Source: Tetracladium setigerum
Lineage: Eukaryota; Ascomycota; Leotiomycetes; Helotiales
Direction: 5' to 3'
Assembly: GCA_031472005.1 (NCBI GenBank)
Contig: PZJY01000002.1
Location: forward strand, 682,001-746,000
DNA: 64,000 nt
Below the pieces are notes generated by a model. The model did not search any database and was not told the DNA's origin. It saw only the letters and a program-made list of their open reading frames with translations. The number at the start of each line of letters is the position of its first letter. The first letter of the stretch is position 1. Shown piece by piece: positions 11,297 to 23,796 of this stretch. Position numbers and translations under genes: made by a program.

Positions 11297-11790
11297 AAGC
11301 AAGTGCATGGAGACAAAGCATGGCTGGTTGTAAAATCTTGTATATCATCAGTATGTAAAAATTAGACTAGATGTATAAATTTGTATGATAGAGCAAAGTC
11401 CTCGAATAGTTTTTCAGAAACTAAATACTCCCGTTGTCACTTATCATTGATCAGATAAGAAAAGGGTTTACTGTTTTCACATCCACGCCTTGTAGGAAGT
11501 CTAAAACAGGTGTAGGTTAAAAAGGTTGCATTGACTCGGAAGGTAAGTAAAATAATTACAAGAGTCCTCCGTAACATGAATCGAAAGAGAACTGAACAAC
11601 TAAAAATACAGATATCCATCCCAAGTCAATGGCCTTGAAGGTCCATCTCGATTTTCCTTTCCGTCTCTCTCAGGAATTCGTTATCAATACACGTTACTCA
11701 TCACATCATCATTAAAGAAAACACATGCTTCGTAAACGTTAAGTCATAAGATCATCCATCCTGACTTTTTAACAAAGTCCCTCCATATCA
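11297..11790. other. Convergent 3' intergenic region
   Basis: This AT-rich stretch lies between the 3' ends of GUF1 and the acidic repeat gene. No coding exon was seen. It presumably holds the 3' UTRs of both. Confidence 0.35.
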
Positions 11791-14700
11791 TCAAGCGAAA
11801 GCCTTCTTCGCCGAACTCCAAAGATTGCTCAAAGCACCCTTGGGCTTCTCAGGCTCCTTGTGTCGTCTCGAACTTCGGTGGACCCTTTCGCCCCTCTCGG
11901 CCCTCTCGGTCTTGCGATCTCTGCCATCATCAACACCTCTTGATCGAGAGGACGGTTCAGGCTCAATGACTCTCTCAGCAGCCAAGAGTTCCGCTTCCGC
12001 CTCTGCTCGTCTTCTCCTCCTATCCTCGCGTCTTGCACGACGCTCCTCGTCTTCCTTCTCCTTGTGTAACCTTGCTTCTTCCTCGACTGCGAGCCTGGCA
12101 GCAATCAACTTCTTCTCTGTCTCCCTCCTTAACCTTCTTGCTTGCCTCTCCTCCTCGCTCTTCTTTTCCTTTTCCCTCTCCTTGTCCCTCTCCTTCTCCT
12201 TCTCCTTCTCCCTTTCCTTTTCCCTCTCCTTTTCTCTCTCTCTCGCATCACGCTCGCTATGATGCGAAGATCTATGATGACGACTTGATTTTCTATCATC
12301 AAGTTTCGGCCGCTCACTCCTTTCCTTTCGAGACCTAACCTTCTCATCTATTGCAACAGCCCTCTCCTTGCCTTTCTCCTCGGCAAAAATTTCCAGCGGT
12401 GGTGGTGGCGATCTAGGGAGTACTGTAGTAACTTCTTTGATTTGGGGATTCTCATCTGCCAAAAATGGCGTCTTGACAAAACTCTCTCCTCGCGCCTCCG
12501 TCATCATACGCGGTCGTCCGTCATCATTCTTACTACTCGGCGTCGATCTAGATGTAGTGCTATATCTTCTCGATGACCTCAATCGATGCGGAGGAGGTGG
12601 TGTCACAACTTCAGAAACATATGAAGGTTTCGCCACCACAGGTGGTTCAACCATGCTAGCGCGAGCAGCACGACGTTCAGCTTTGCGTTTATCGTGTGCT
12701 TCTTGCTCTTCGGGAGTGCGATGTTGGGACTTTCGCTTGTCGTGCGCGGCTTGCTCTTCGGCTGTGCGGCGGCGTTTGCTGTGTGAGCTTAAACTGCCGG
12801 TGCTGATACCGCTGTCTTGTCGGATGGGTTTGACCATGCCTTTGGGTGATGATGGGGAAGCGGGTGAGAATAGGCTCTTAAGTGTGCTGGAGCCTTCGCT
12901 TTCTCTGCGCTTACGGTGAGGGCGTTCTTCCCGAGGGGTTTCGCGACTGGAAGTGTGATGGTGAGACGAGTGTCTTGATGATCTGTGTCTTCGCTTGTCT
13001 GAGTGAGGAGATATTGGTGCTTCAACGACTTCTGGGAGAGCTTCGGGTTCCTCGACCATAGGTTTATCTGTCAGTTGTTCAGGCTCAATATCCTTGGCGC
13101 TGTCGTCAAGATCTCTGCTGGCAGCAACTTCATCAGCAGCAGCTGGTTCGTCCACAGGAATATCTTTGGGGCTCTCCTCCGTACTTTCAGGTGTTTCTTG
13201 AGGCTCTTCGGCCACGGCTTTTTCAGAAATTTCTTCCGGCTCGTCCTTTGGAGGATCCTCCTTTGCTTCCTCGACTGGTACTGCCTCACTTTCTTTCTCC
13301 GTATTTTCCGGTTTACTTTCCTCTTCAGATATGCCACGCTCAACAGTTGGCTCATCTTCCTTGACTTCGTCAGTAGGCTCGGGAGCACTTTCAGCAACCG
13401 GTTCTTCCTCGACTTCCTCAGCAGGCTCGGGAGCACTTTCAGCAACCGGTTCCTCCTCCTTGACTTCCTCAACAGGCTCGGGAGCGGTTTCAATGACCGG
13501 GTCCTCCTCCTTGGCTTCTTCAGTAGGTTCGGGGGCCGTCTCGACGATCAGTTCCTTCTCATTGACGTCCTCAGCAGGCTCAGGAGTACTCTCAGCGACC
13601 GCATCCTCCTTGGCTTCTTCAATTGGCTCAGGAGTACTCTCAGCAACTGGTTCGTCTTCTTTGACTTCTTCGGCAGATTCGGGAACACTCTCAACAACTG
13701 GTTCCTCCTCCTTGACTTCTTCAGCAGGCTCAGGAGTACTCTCGGCAACTGGCTCTTCCTCCTTGACTTCCTCGATAGGTTCAGTAACGCTGTCAACAGC
13801 AGGCTCGTCTTCTTTGACTCCTTCAGCACCCTCAGCAGTACTCTCGATGATCGGTTCCTCCTCTTTCACTACTTCGATGACCTCGGGAGTGCTTTCAGCA
13901 ACGGGCTCTTCCTCTGTGACTTCTTCAACGACCTCGGGAGCACTTTCAACGGCCACTTCCTCCTCTGTGTCCTCGACAGGCTCGGGAGTACTTTCAACGA
14001 CCGCTTCACCCTTTGCTTCTTCGGTAGATTCGGGATTACTTTCAACAGCCGGCTCCTCCTCCTTAATCTCTTCGACAGGCTCGGGAGTACTGTCAGCCTC
14101 AGTCTCAGCGACAGGTTCTTGGATCTCGACAACGGGCTCTTCTGGCTTGACTTCTTGCTCCTCGGCAGGTGTTGTCTCGTCATCTACAGCAGGTAATTTC
14201 TCCTCAACAGACTCAACCGTTGCTTCGTCCACTTCAGCAGGAGGGTCACTGCTTTCAACAACCGGTTGGTCTGCAGACTCGGGTACATCCTTGGCGTTAT
14301 CTTCACCCTGAACCTCCTCGGCAGGAGGAGAGAGATCTTTTGGTGCTGGAATGGCAGCTGCTTCAGAAATCACCGACTTAATAAACTCACGAACTTCCTC
14401 TGATAGCGGCTCCTCGTCTTTGGTTTCTCCCGAAGGAGATTCAACCACGTCTGGGCTGGATGTTTCTATGTATTCGGTCGCGAGTGGGTCACTAGGTTCT
14501 AGCGTCTCATCGAGTGTACTCTCTTCGGTTGTGATTTCCTTCGACACAGGAGGCTCTTCGGCAGCTTCACTGGCAAGAGGCTCCTTCGAGGCATTCTCAT
14601 CTTCAGCAGGAGCGTCCTTGTCCAAGGTAAGATCTTCAGCGGTTGCTTCAGTTTCTTGAGATTCGCTTTCTTTGTGGTCGTCTGCTGGTATGATTTCTTC

Positions 14701-17700
14701 CGAGGTGGCCTCGTCTGGGGACGGGGTATCGTCGCTTTCCTTAATATTTTCTACTATCGGCGTTTCTGAAGGCGACTCAACCGTTTCGGCTTCATCAGGT
14801 TTGACGTCTTCTACAGCAGGTGCGCTTTCTTCTGTGATATCTTCAACGTCGACGGCAGGAGATTCTTCCTTTGGCGGGCTCGACTCATCGTTATCTTCTT
14901 CGATCTCAACTGACGGAGATTCGTCGGCAAATTCGAGAGCGGGAGTGTCGGATTCGGTGTTGTCTTTCGTCTCAGCTTCCTCTGCTGTAGCTGCCTCTAA
15001 TGCATCGTCTACAGCTGATTCGCCTTCAAGCTGCGATTCAATAACGGGAGCGACTTCTTTGACTTCAAGATCGTCGGCCTCAATTTCTTTGCTCTCTGTA
15101 TCCGCAGGCTCATAATCTGATTGGACAGACTCTCCGTCATTGTCATTTGAATCTTCGTCGACCTCTTCTTGGGAAGGATCCTGCTTGTTCGCAGCCAAGA
15201 CCTCGCTTAACTCTCCTGGTTCTGTTGCCTCAGTAGATGGCTCCTCTACCAAAGGCACAACCTCCGCGATCTTCTCGGGTTCTTTGCTCTCAGCTTCAGT
15301 AGGCGCTGTCTCAGGTTCTTTTTCGGCGGACTCGGAATTGTCAGGTTGCTCTACTTCGATTTCTTTACTGTCGGCTTCCGAAGGAGATCCTGGCGAGTCC
15401 TCCACTGGCACACTCTCGGATTCAGTGACTTCTGTTTCTTGTTCCGCTTCGACTTCTTTGGTCTCAGACTCTGGAATCTCTTCCACAATGACTTCGGCTG
15501 GTTGATTCTCGGACTCAGTTGCGCTATCCGATTCAGGTTTCTTATCTTCCAGCTCCTTTGGTGGCTCGGGTGCTTCGTCGCTCACTTCTGGGGGCCCAGA
15601 GACTTCCTCGCTTTCGAGCTCCTTACTCTCGGGCTCCTCTTGGACAGCATCCGGTATGGAAGGGGCTTCGAGCTCGGATTCTGCATCTTCGGACTTAACC
15701 TTCGGTTCAGGTGTCTCCTCCTCGACCACATCATCTTGATTAGTGTCGTCCTGTGATTGTATTTCGGCCTTTTCTGTCTCTTCAATGTCCAATTCATCTG
15801 GAGCGCTTGAGGTTTCCTCCTCGCTGGGAGCAACAACGGCTTCATCAACTGAAGGTTCTTCGGGGGAGGAGGCGGGCTCTTCCTCTTTGGATTCCTCGTC
15901 ATTCTTGATGTGCTCTTCCGACGTTGAATCTTGTACATTGTCCGTGATGGGAGGATATTCGACAGCATCCACGGGCGTTTCAACCTCCTTCGCTTCCTCC
16001 TGTGGCTCTAACGCCTCTTCGGCACCTGGAGGTGGGGCATCCTTGGGATCATCACCTTGAGAATCGTTCTCAATGTCAGCTGCCTCGTCTGAAATCACAG
16101 GTGTTTCCTCGCTCGCAGTGATTTCCACTTCTTTGCTTGATTCCTCTGATGAACCATCGCTGACTTCTGAGACCTCTTCGGTGATCGGGGTGGATTCAGG
16201 TTCAGAAACCTCAATTGCTTCTGGGGTTTGGTCATCTTCAACTGCTTCGACGATAACTTCAGCGGCCACGCTGGTTTGCGACTCTTCCGTTGTCTCCGGC
16301 TCGGGAGCATCGCTAGGTTTCTCATCAGACGGTGCTGGTGGTTCAAGTTGGGAAGACACATCGTCTGACTCTGTCTGCAGGCTTTTTTCACTTTCAGCTT
16401 CTGGTTCCGCTGTTACTTCATCGACTGGACCAGAATCCTCAATCTGTTTGTCTTCGATGGGCGATTCATCGCTATTGGCCATCTCTGATTCAGGAACAAC
16501 GACCTCACTTTCCAATTGCTCTACTTCGGCTTCTTTAGTAATCTCAGGTGTTGGGTCAGCAGTTCCGGTGGGTGAATCGCCTGTTTCGCTGGAGTTTTCA
16601 TTGACAGGCGAATCAGTCTTGGTCTCAACAACCACCGCTCCAGGGGCCTGCTCTGGTTCGCTTTCAGAGGGCTCTTCTTCCTCTACGGCTTCCACTGCCG
16701 CATCTGAACTGGGTTCCTCTGGCTGACTCCCGGCTGGGGTTTGAGTGTCTTCCGGCGTGACATCCACGTGATCATCCTCCACAACAACCACTTCCACGCT
16801 CGGCTCAGCTGTGTCGACGATTTCGGCAGCAGGTTCTGTTCCTGTGGTTGGGACTTCTGATACATCTTCTGCTGATGAGCTGTTTTCTAGTGGAATTTCT
16901 TCGACCGGTGCTGGAGATTCAACTTCTTTGGAATCTAAGCTTGGCGCTTCTATTGAACTCTCTTCTGATTCAGAAGCAACTGGTTCCGAGACAGGAGCAT
17001 CCGTCGAACTCTCCTCTGGCGTCTCAAGCTTTGGTTCAGGACTTGATGACACTTCCTGCACTTCGTCTACGACAGGGGCCTCTATACTTTCGGCTTCAGG
17101 AATTGATTCCGGCGCTGGTTCCGGTGCGCTCTCCGTAACTTGAGTTTGTTCGGCTGGCGGTGGGATTGGATCGGGAGAAGCTGGGCTCTCCTCTACTGGC
17201 TCAACAGTTCCCTCGGGCTGAGTTTCTTCTACCTTGGGTTCTTCAACTGGCTGACTTTCCTCTATGGACAGTACGTCCTCGGGAGAAGGCTCTGATTGGG
17301 GTTCCACGACTGGAGCGGTCTCCTCTGTTGGCGGCGGCGAGCTCTCTTCAGAAATTGTAGTTATCTCTTCAGCTATAGGATCGCTGGGTGGTGCATCGGT
17401 CTCGGCGGGCGGCGGGGAACTCTCTTCAGAAACTGTAGGTGTCTCTTCAGCTACAGGATCGCTGGGTGGTGCATCAACCTCGGCGGGCGGTGGGGAACTC
17501 TCTTCAGAAACTGTAGGTGTCTCTTCAGCTACAGGATCGCTGGGTGGTGCATCAACCTCGGCGGGCGGTGGGGAGTTCTCTTCAGAGGCCACAGCCGTCT
17601 CTTCGAGAACAGGGTCGCTGGGTGATACATCGGCCGGTGTGGCGTCTTCAATAGACTTGTCGTCCGAAGGAGACTCGGTTGTTGGGGGATCGTCTGGAGA

Positions 17701-19040
17701 AGCATCCGAGGTAGGAGGAGTGGGTAAAGGCACAACTGCTTTGCCCTTATTCTTGCCCTTGTTTTTCTTGTTCTCCTTCTTATTCTCCTTTTTGCTGTTC
17801 TTGTTGTTCTTAGAGCCCTTCTCCTTCGTTACTGCTGCATCAATCTCCTCAGGTGGTGTAGAATCAGATGGTAAGTCCTTCTTGAGAGCGTCGTCCTGCT
17901 CTTTTTGTAATGCCTTCTCGGCATCATCTTGTTCCTTTTTGAGAGCCTTCTCGGCATCGGCTAATTCTTTCTTTGCTAACCTCTCCCTCTCTTTCTGTTC
18001 CTTCTATAAAAGAATGGGAAATTAGCCTCTATCATCAAGAGGTTTCTCTGAATAGATTTCCGCAATACTTTTGATACTAATGGTGAGCAAAAGAAAAGTA
18101 TACTTGATTGCTTACCTTCGCTGCTTTTTCTGCTTTCGCCATCTTGGCGGCTTCTTCTCGTTCCTTCTTTGCAGCCTTTTCAGCTTCGGCGGCTTCTATT
18201 TGGCAATTAGAATGATGATTCCGAACGCAAAAGTCGTGTCCATTTCTCAACAAGAAATTTCGAGATACTTGGCTCTGGACAAAATCCAAAGAAACAACTA
18301 CGAACCCTTCTTGGCAATCTTCTCCTTTTCCTTCTTCGCTGCTTTCTCGGCCTCAAGCTTTTTTGCAGCCTCTGCAGCTTCTTTCTTTGCCGCTAATTCC
18401 TTCTCTTTCTTCGCTAACTTCTTTGCCTCGACGGCTTTCGCTGCTTCGATGGCTGCTTGTTTGGCTGCTTTCTCCTTCTCTTTGCGCACCGCTTTCTCCT
18501 CGGGAGATTCTGCTAGCTCTTCTACAACCGGGATCTCTTCAAACTTCTTCTTCGGTGGTTTTAAGTTCGACTTTTTCTTGGGCTTTGAGTTCGAGGGAGC
18601 AGGTGGTGCGGTTCCTTCGGCAAAATGTACTTCAACAGGACTTAGAGGCGAATTGTCGGATTGAATTGTTTTTGATTCTCCATCTGTTGTAATTGGAGGT
18701 AATATCTTTTCATCGGCAGATCCGCCGTCTTCTGTTATGATTTCGTGACTGCTCTCCCCATCTTCTATTGAGTCAGGATGTACTTCAATCTCGTTGTCCG
18801 ATTCGTCGTCTACATCTCGAAATTAGATTTGATCTTGAACAATTGACCCATTTTGGACTCACCGACAACTTGGTATAGTAATGGTGGTGGTGGGGTTTCG
18901 TCACGTTCCTTGCAAGCTTCGAGCAGCTCCAAGTCTCTTTGGTCGCCGTTGAAAGTCACGGGCCTTGTGTATCGCGTAGACTGAAGAGGTTCCCAATTAG
19001 TGTAGGATACTTGATATGGATAACCGAAACCAGTATCCAT
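11791..19040 (-). CDS. Giant acidic Glu/Ser/Pro-rich repeat protein with basic coiled C-terminus
   Basis: Four exons: 19040-18863, 18809-18306, 18195-18116 and 18003-11791, all with GT-AG sites and matching phases. They encode 2,324 residues with no frame break. The N-terminus (MDTGFGYPYQVSYTNWEPLQ) is the only ordered-looking, conserved-type part. An Ala/Lys/Glu-rich coiled-coil segment follows (exons 2-4), then about 1,500 residues of acidic E/S/P/V-rich sequence with two tandem-repeat blocks. After that comes a His/Arg/Ser-rich basic part, a run of alternating Lys/Glu/Arg, and the short end GALSNLWSSAKKAFA. It is reminiscent of fungal proteins loosely called involucrin-repeat proteins, but I do not recognise an ortholog. 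Function is unknown; a scaffold or cell-periphery role would be a guess. Confidence 0.75.
12165..12250 (-). repeat. Lys/Glu/Arg simple repeat inside the acidic protein gene
   Basis: On the plus strand this is a CTC/CTT/TCC-rich tract. In the coding frame it gives alternating REKEREKEKEKERDKE-type residues, predicted to form a long charged single helix. It is low-complexity sequence and a likely site of length variation. Confidence 0.7.
13340..14100 (-). repeat. Tandem repeat of about 17-18 codons
   Basis: About fourteen imperfect copies of a 51-54 bp unit encode text close to VAESTPEPAEEVKEEEP. Copies differ by substitutions and small in-frame length changes. Unit lengths are multiples of three, so the frame is kept. 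Confidence 0.7.
17305..17616 (-). repeat. Four tandem 78-bp repeats
   Basis: Four copies of a 26-codon unit encode text close to DPVAEETPTVSEESSPPP plus eight more residues. The two central copies are almost identical in DNA, indicating recent duplication or gene conversion; the outer copies have diverged. Confidence 0.8.
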
Positions 19041-20553
19041 ACTGATGAAGATAGAATACAATCCGCTGAAGAAAGCAAAATGGTCGTCGAGAACGACAGA
19101 ATTAAGTTGGGTCTCCCTCTTAATTTTGTTCAACAGCCACAAGCATGAGCAGTGATGACGGGTCGCCGTCGGGCTTATGCGGGTACCCAACGATGGAGGG
19201 ACAGTGTTTTCGTTATTAAAATAACACCCAACTAAGGCGTCCGACGTGGATATGCTTGTAAACGAAAATGGACCAAATCAAAAGCCTAATCGAACAAGAC
19301 TCTCAAACACATAAACAAACATAAAACATATGGCAAGCTTGAAATCGAATGAAGAAACGAGAGACCACTCTTTAACAGGAGAAAAGTCACCTCATTGGCA
19401 GTGAGGGATAAAGACAGTGGGAACTTTTTTCTGGTGGTGGGGGAACACCAAACCCCACGAAGGACAGAGTTCCTCAGGTCCGTATGATCAATATCGTGCT
19501 CTTCATCAATTGGATGATTGTGGTGCACTCGCGCCACGTCGCATTACAAGTGGCAGTCTGGATATAATTGTCAGTGTTGCCAGATGCATCCGGCATCGCA
19601 AACTTTTGGGTTGATGCGGCCCAACCTGCATACGAGACACCCAGAAGCAACCGAGCACTGAACTCTGGACTCGCTGGCGAAAATTTTGAGGGTGGTCGAG
19701 AGAAATCCTTATTCATGACTCTTTGCATGGAACTAGATGCTTGTTGGTTGGGTATTCTGCGGTGCTGTCCCTACTGGTTCTGGCTCAACAGAAGGGAGGG
19801 ACCTTGGATTCGCGCTCCCGATGCCCCTCGGCACTCGTGCAGGTGGAGTGCAGTGCAACGTGGTTCGCCTGAATATGCCTTGATTTTGCTCGATTTTGTG
19901 AGGTGGGTGTTGTGGGACACTGGATGGAATGACCAATTGATATGAGCTTGAAGGCGTGGGCATCTTCACCTACACAGAGATTGTGTGCTTGATAGAATAG
20001 TCGGGAGAGGGTGGTATTGACGTAGTCAGGTCGAGATCAAATTATGAAAGGCCGAAATGAAGCGAATCAGATTAGTCAGCTGCAGTCGAGTGCTTGTTAC
20101 TGCGTGAATGTGAATGTCTGAGTCTGTACAACAGCTGGCAAGATATTTAAGTTTTAGGCATTGGGAAGAAACAGATCTATCATTTTCTGACAAGACTTCC
20201 AATGATCCAGCCATTCTAGCCTCAGAAGCTTTTTTTGATGAAATATCGCCAAGACTTTAAATCTGGGCTCGAAGAAAGTCGTGCCTAGACCATCTCTCAC
20301 AGGAGTGTACGAGTACCATAAAGTTCAAATTGATAAGCCTGTATTCATGAAAATTCGAGGCTTTGTATTTGCAGTATGCACAAAAGATCCTAAACGCCGC
20401 TCAGCTAACCGTAGGAATCTCAACTCTTAAGGACGCGCAATGTAATATTCCACCCAAACCCCTCGAAACATGCAGGTCCCAAAATACTGTTGCATCTGGC
20501 TAAGCAGACCAAGGGGGAAAAAAAACCGAGAAACGCAAGGGCATAACAAGGTA
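19041..20553. promoter_or_regulatory. Upstream region of the acidic repeat gene
   Basis: About 1.5 kb between two minus-strand genes. It should hold the promoter and 5' UTR of the acidic repeat gene and the 3' UTR of SNF7. Short open frames here have no recognisable family text. No structured RNA was identified. Confidence 0.35.
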
Positions 20554-21423
20554 TCACATGGCCATCTCAGCTTGCAACTTCCGAAGCTCTTCCTCCTCGT
20601 CGTCCTCCTCCACACGCGTATTCTTGTTTTTGACTGATGGGCAATTAGCATGGTTCAAACAGCAGATCTCTCGATGACTCACGATCTGAATTGCCAGCTG
20701 CAGGCAATTTGTGAATTTGGTCCGATACTGGAACATTGCCAGTCTGCAACATCTTGTTGTCGAGCTGCTCCTGCTCAAGCTCTGCCAACTCATCATCCAG
20801 CTCTCCTTCATCAATAGGCTCGCCAAGAGGAGTGCCTCCAATAGCTTGAGCAATTTCCTCGCCAAGTGCGTGTTGTTCTCGGAGTTGATCCCTTGTAAAA
20901 ACTGTCAGCCTTGCATATGTCAACCAAGCCAAGATACATACATTGTTTCGTCAACTTTGTCAATATTAAGCTTGCCGTGGATCTGCTTCATAGCCTCGCC
21001 AGCCTTCGCCATTGCCTCGAGAGTCTCCCTGTTGATGTTTGCGGCCTCGATGGAGTATATTTGCTGTTCCAGCGTGGCGACCTGTGCCGTTGTTTGGTCG
21101 AGGGTGTGCTCGTGTTGCTTCTTTCGTCGTAGGGCAGCCTTCGCGGCTATTTTGGTGGTGTTAGCCCGACTCAAATCTCAGGTTCCTCCGTCTCATCAAC
21201 ATTCTTTGCGAGTGCCATAGAACACCGCGGTGTACGTACCATTCTTGTTGGTGCTGATATGCTTTCGGGCTATCGCATCCTGCTCATCCATCTGGTTTTG
21301 AAGATGCCTCTCTCGCTTCTGCAGCATCTCCAACTGCGCTCTCAGTCCTAGAATCGCATTCTTTGGGGTATCCTTCCTCTTCTGCGCATTCTGTCCACCA
21401 AACCAGCCCCACACTCCAGACAT
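20554..21423 (-). CDS. SNF7: ESCRT-III subunit SNF7/VPS32
   Basis: Four exons: 21423-21240, 21146-20942, 20891-20683 and 20633-20554, all GT-AG with consistent phase. They encode 225 residues, the usual SNF7 length. The N-terminal half is basic and helical (MSGVWGWFGG, then ILGLRAQLEMLQKRERHLQN and LRRKKQHEHTLDQTTAQVAT). The C-terminal half is acidic and ends LRKLQAEMAM, matching the charge split and MIM-type tail of Snf7/CHMP4. Family role: it polymerises on endosomal and other membranes to drive multivesicular-body budding and membrane repair. In filamentous fungi it also serves pH signalling. No defect was seen. It diverges from TEN1 across about 500 bp. Confidence 0.93.
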
Positions 21424-21928
21424 CTTGATTGTGCGTTTGCGGTTCCGAGAAAAGTCCCTATCGACTGACTACCAAACCACAGGAGAAACTAGAGAATCCT
21501 CGGGTGGTTACAATGTTCAAAGGGTTCTTGCTTGTACCTTGAGGGCGAGATTTGCTATCTGTCGATAGCGTAGTGGGGCAAAAGCGCAGATGAGATGTGC
21601 CGGTGACGGCTTCGCAGACAGAGATCGCTTTGTGAAAAAGAAGTCGTAGGAGGTACCAATGTAGGACGTAGTCTCGGACGTTTTCGTGACGTACACTCCT
21701 CAGCTTCGTTGTGTGTTGCCTGCGTCTTTGGTGAATGATGAGTGATTAGAGTAGCCTTCGGAGTCTTGGATGTTGCAATGACGCTTAAGCCTCAGTCCTC
21801 ATTAGGACTAGCGTCATAGTCAGCAGATCTGACAACCACATGACCAAAATCAGTCACGGACATCTCTTCCTTGAATCACGTCGACAAGTCTTTGTTGAAT
21901 GTGTTTGAAGAACTCAGATTCAAATAAA
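21424..21928. promoter_or_regulatory. Divergent promoter region SNF7 / TEN1
   Basis: About 505 bp between two divergent start codons. No coding exon was seen. It presumably supplies both promoters. Confidence 0.4.
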
Positions 21929-22410
21929 ATGGCGGGAAATGGACCATTGCCATCAACTTTAACCCTGCTCTCTGATCTCAAGGAATTTTCCCCTGGCCAA
22001 AAGGTTCGGTTTCTAGGATGGTGAGAGATACCCGTCTCCAAACATGATTGATATCAGCGATTGAGCTCTGAAATATCTGACAGAATATGTAGTGTCACCG
22101 ATTACACACTTAAAACAGCATGCCTTGTGCTGGAGCACAATGACCCCCTGGAAATGCATTCAAAGCGATGGTCGATATCCATCTGCTCCTCAACACCTTG
22201 GAGTCCAACCTGACTCGAATCGGAGAGTGGGTAAATGTCATAGGTTATATTGAAACTCGTCACCCATTGAAACACGGGCAGCTAGTACGTTCGAGTGTCA
22301 ATATTCAGGCTCTCGTCCTGTGGTCGACCGGTCCACTCAAACTTGAAGGCTATGAGAGCAGTCTGCACCAACAAAAAGCCTGGAAAGATACAAACTCACT
22401 CTCGGATTGA
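21929..22410 (+). CDS. TEN1: CST telomere-capping subunit TEN1
   Basis: Two exons, 21929-22020 and 22093-22410, with an intron of 72 bp (GTGAGA...CTGAC...TAG). They encode 136 residues after one base is restored. Text: MAGNGPLPSTLTLLSDLKEF, then GQKVRFLGC joined to VTDYTLKTACLVLEHND, then MVDIHLLLNTLESN, IGEWVNVIGYIE and IQALVLWSTGPLKLEGYE. This is the OB-fold pattern of fungal Ten1, which binds Stn1 and protects the telomeric 3' overhang. The C5 run at 22144-22148 appears one C short: six would give NDPPGNAFKAMVDIH in one frame. Without the splice and the base the gene is invisible as one long frame. Confidence 0.82.
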
Positions 22411-23796
22411 TTGAGCTCAATTTTTGGTGAGCAGGAAAATAATGCTTTTGCGTTTGCTATGCCAACCCTTCTCATATCTCGTCACGGGTCTCGAATAAAT
22501 CACCTGTTGGGTGTGATTGATAGCCTTGAAGATCATATGGCCATCCTTGAACCTGTTGGGGAACCGACTTTCAGTGATATCTTACGCACCTGCTTTTCGA
22601 CAAGATGAAATATTCTCAGCATCTTCTGGTCCTTAGGTAAGGTACAACATACCGCCTGAAATTATCGGATAAAGTGGTGCCAATAGGCTTGCTGCTTTGC
22701 CGTCCGCATCAAAGAAGCAACCATCTACCCTTTGAAACTCGCATGAATTATTATGCTTCTGATGTATAGTTATCATGACTGGTAAGTATAGTAGAAGACA
22801 ATCGGCAAAATTATCCACTAATAATTTTGAAGATAATCTCCATCGAACTGGATCAAGAAGAGGTTACTGAAAGCTTTCAGTTTTCGCTCACCGGTGTTAA
22901 TTTAAGAGTTTTCGGGGGGGGTGATAGGTTTCTCGCTATTTTCGAGTGCATTGCACTCAATTGTGTGGGTACTAAAGCGGCTGAGCAATAACATGTTCTC
23001 TGACGATTTCCATCGTCCATTTGGCGTCTTGATCTCCATCACTTCAACAGCCGACGAGCAGTGTTCCGTACCTACGGAGAAATAGAATGGATCAGTGAAA
23101 AATCTACGCGTTTCTTGTTCTTGTTCACTAGATACCCGCACACACCTTTGTGTGGAGACATGTTAAGATTATTCTTCGATAAATTTCGGATTTTTGCTTG
23201 CTTTGAGATCTTCGATTAAGACCTTTACGTCTTCGCCCTGCATTGTATTTGTTGCCCTCAAATCGGGAGTGGCGTTCGCAGCCGCAAGCTTTAGCAACAC
23301 AAGTGTTATTGCCTGGAGGTTGCCTCGAGTTTTGCCCACCTGAGAGTTCGCAGCCTTGCAGCAGGTTCGAGCTGAAACCCTAGTCACACAACATCACAAT
23401 TCAATAAGGCTGGAGTCAGCAGATATGTCAGATAATATTTTTGAATCCTATCAGTCTTTTATTTGACATAATATTTCAAGTTTGGAGATAAAATGGGCGT
23501 CGCTTGCTGACGGAGCCAACAAAGTGGCCACACGTTCATTGTTTCGGGGCGTTGTAAAACATTTTCATTGCAACAACATATTCCACCGGGTATGGATAAA
23601 AATGAGATCTAGAATAAAATGCCTCAAGAATAGCGTCAACTTTAACATGAGAAACTTTGCAGCCGCCCTCCTTCTCACATCCTTCTCACAGTCTTTTGCC
23701 CTGCTTTTGCCACCCACTCCTCGAGTAAAAGCCACATCTGCACTGATTTCTCAGCTCACTGCTGGTAAAATCTTCCAAGGCATACCTCACTACGAA
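22411..23796. other. Convergent intergenic region, no supported gene
   Basis: About 1.4 kb between the 3' ends of TEN1 and the 138-residue gene. It contains a G8 run at 22914-22921 and several short open frames on the minus strand (around 22902-23161 and 23169-23387) that I could not tie to a family. It could hide a small spliced gene. Confidence 0.3.

Noticed and set aside
13003..14311. Long plus-strand open frames (up to about 397 codons) opposite the acidic repeat gene
   Set aside because: They are shadows of 3n-length repeats in the real minus-strand gene; their text is monotonous Phe/Leu/Ser or Ser/Gly patterns with no family features.
22902..23161. Possible two-exon minus-strand gene (MSPHKG joined to TEHCSSAVEVMEIKTPNG)
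   Set aside because: The splice sites are usable but the product is about 61 residues without recognisable features, next to a G8 run; evidence too thin.
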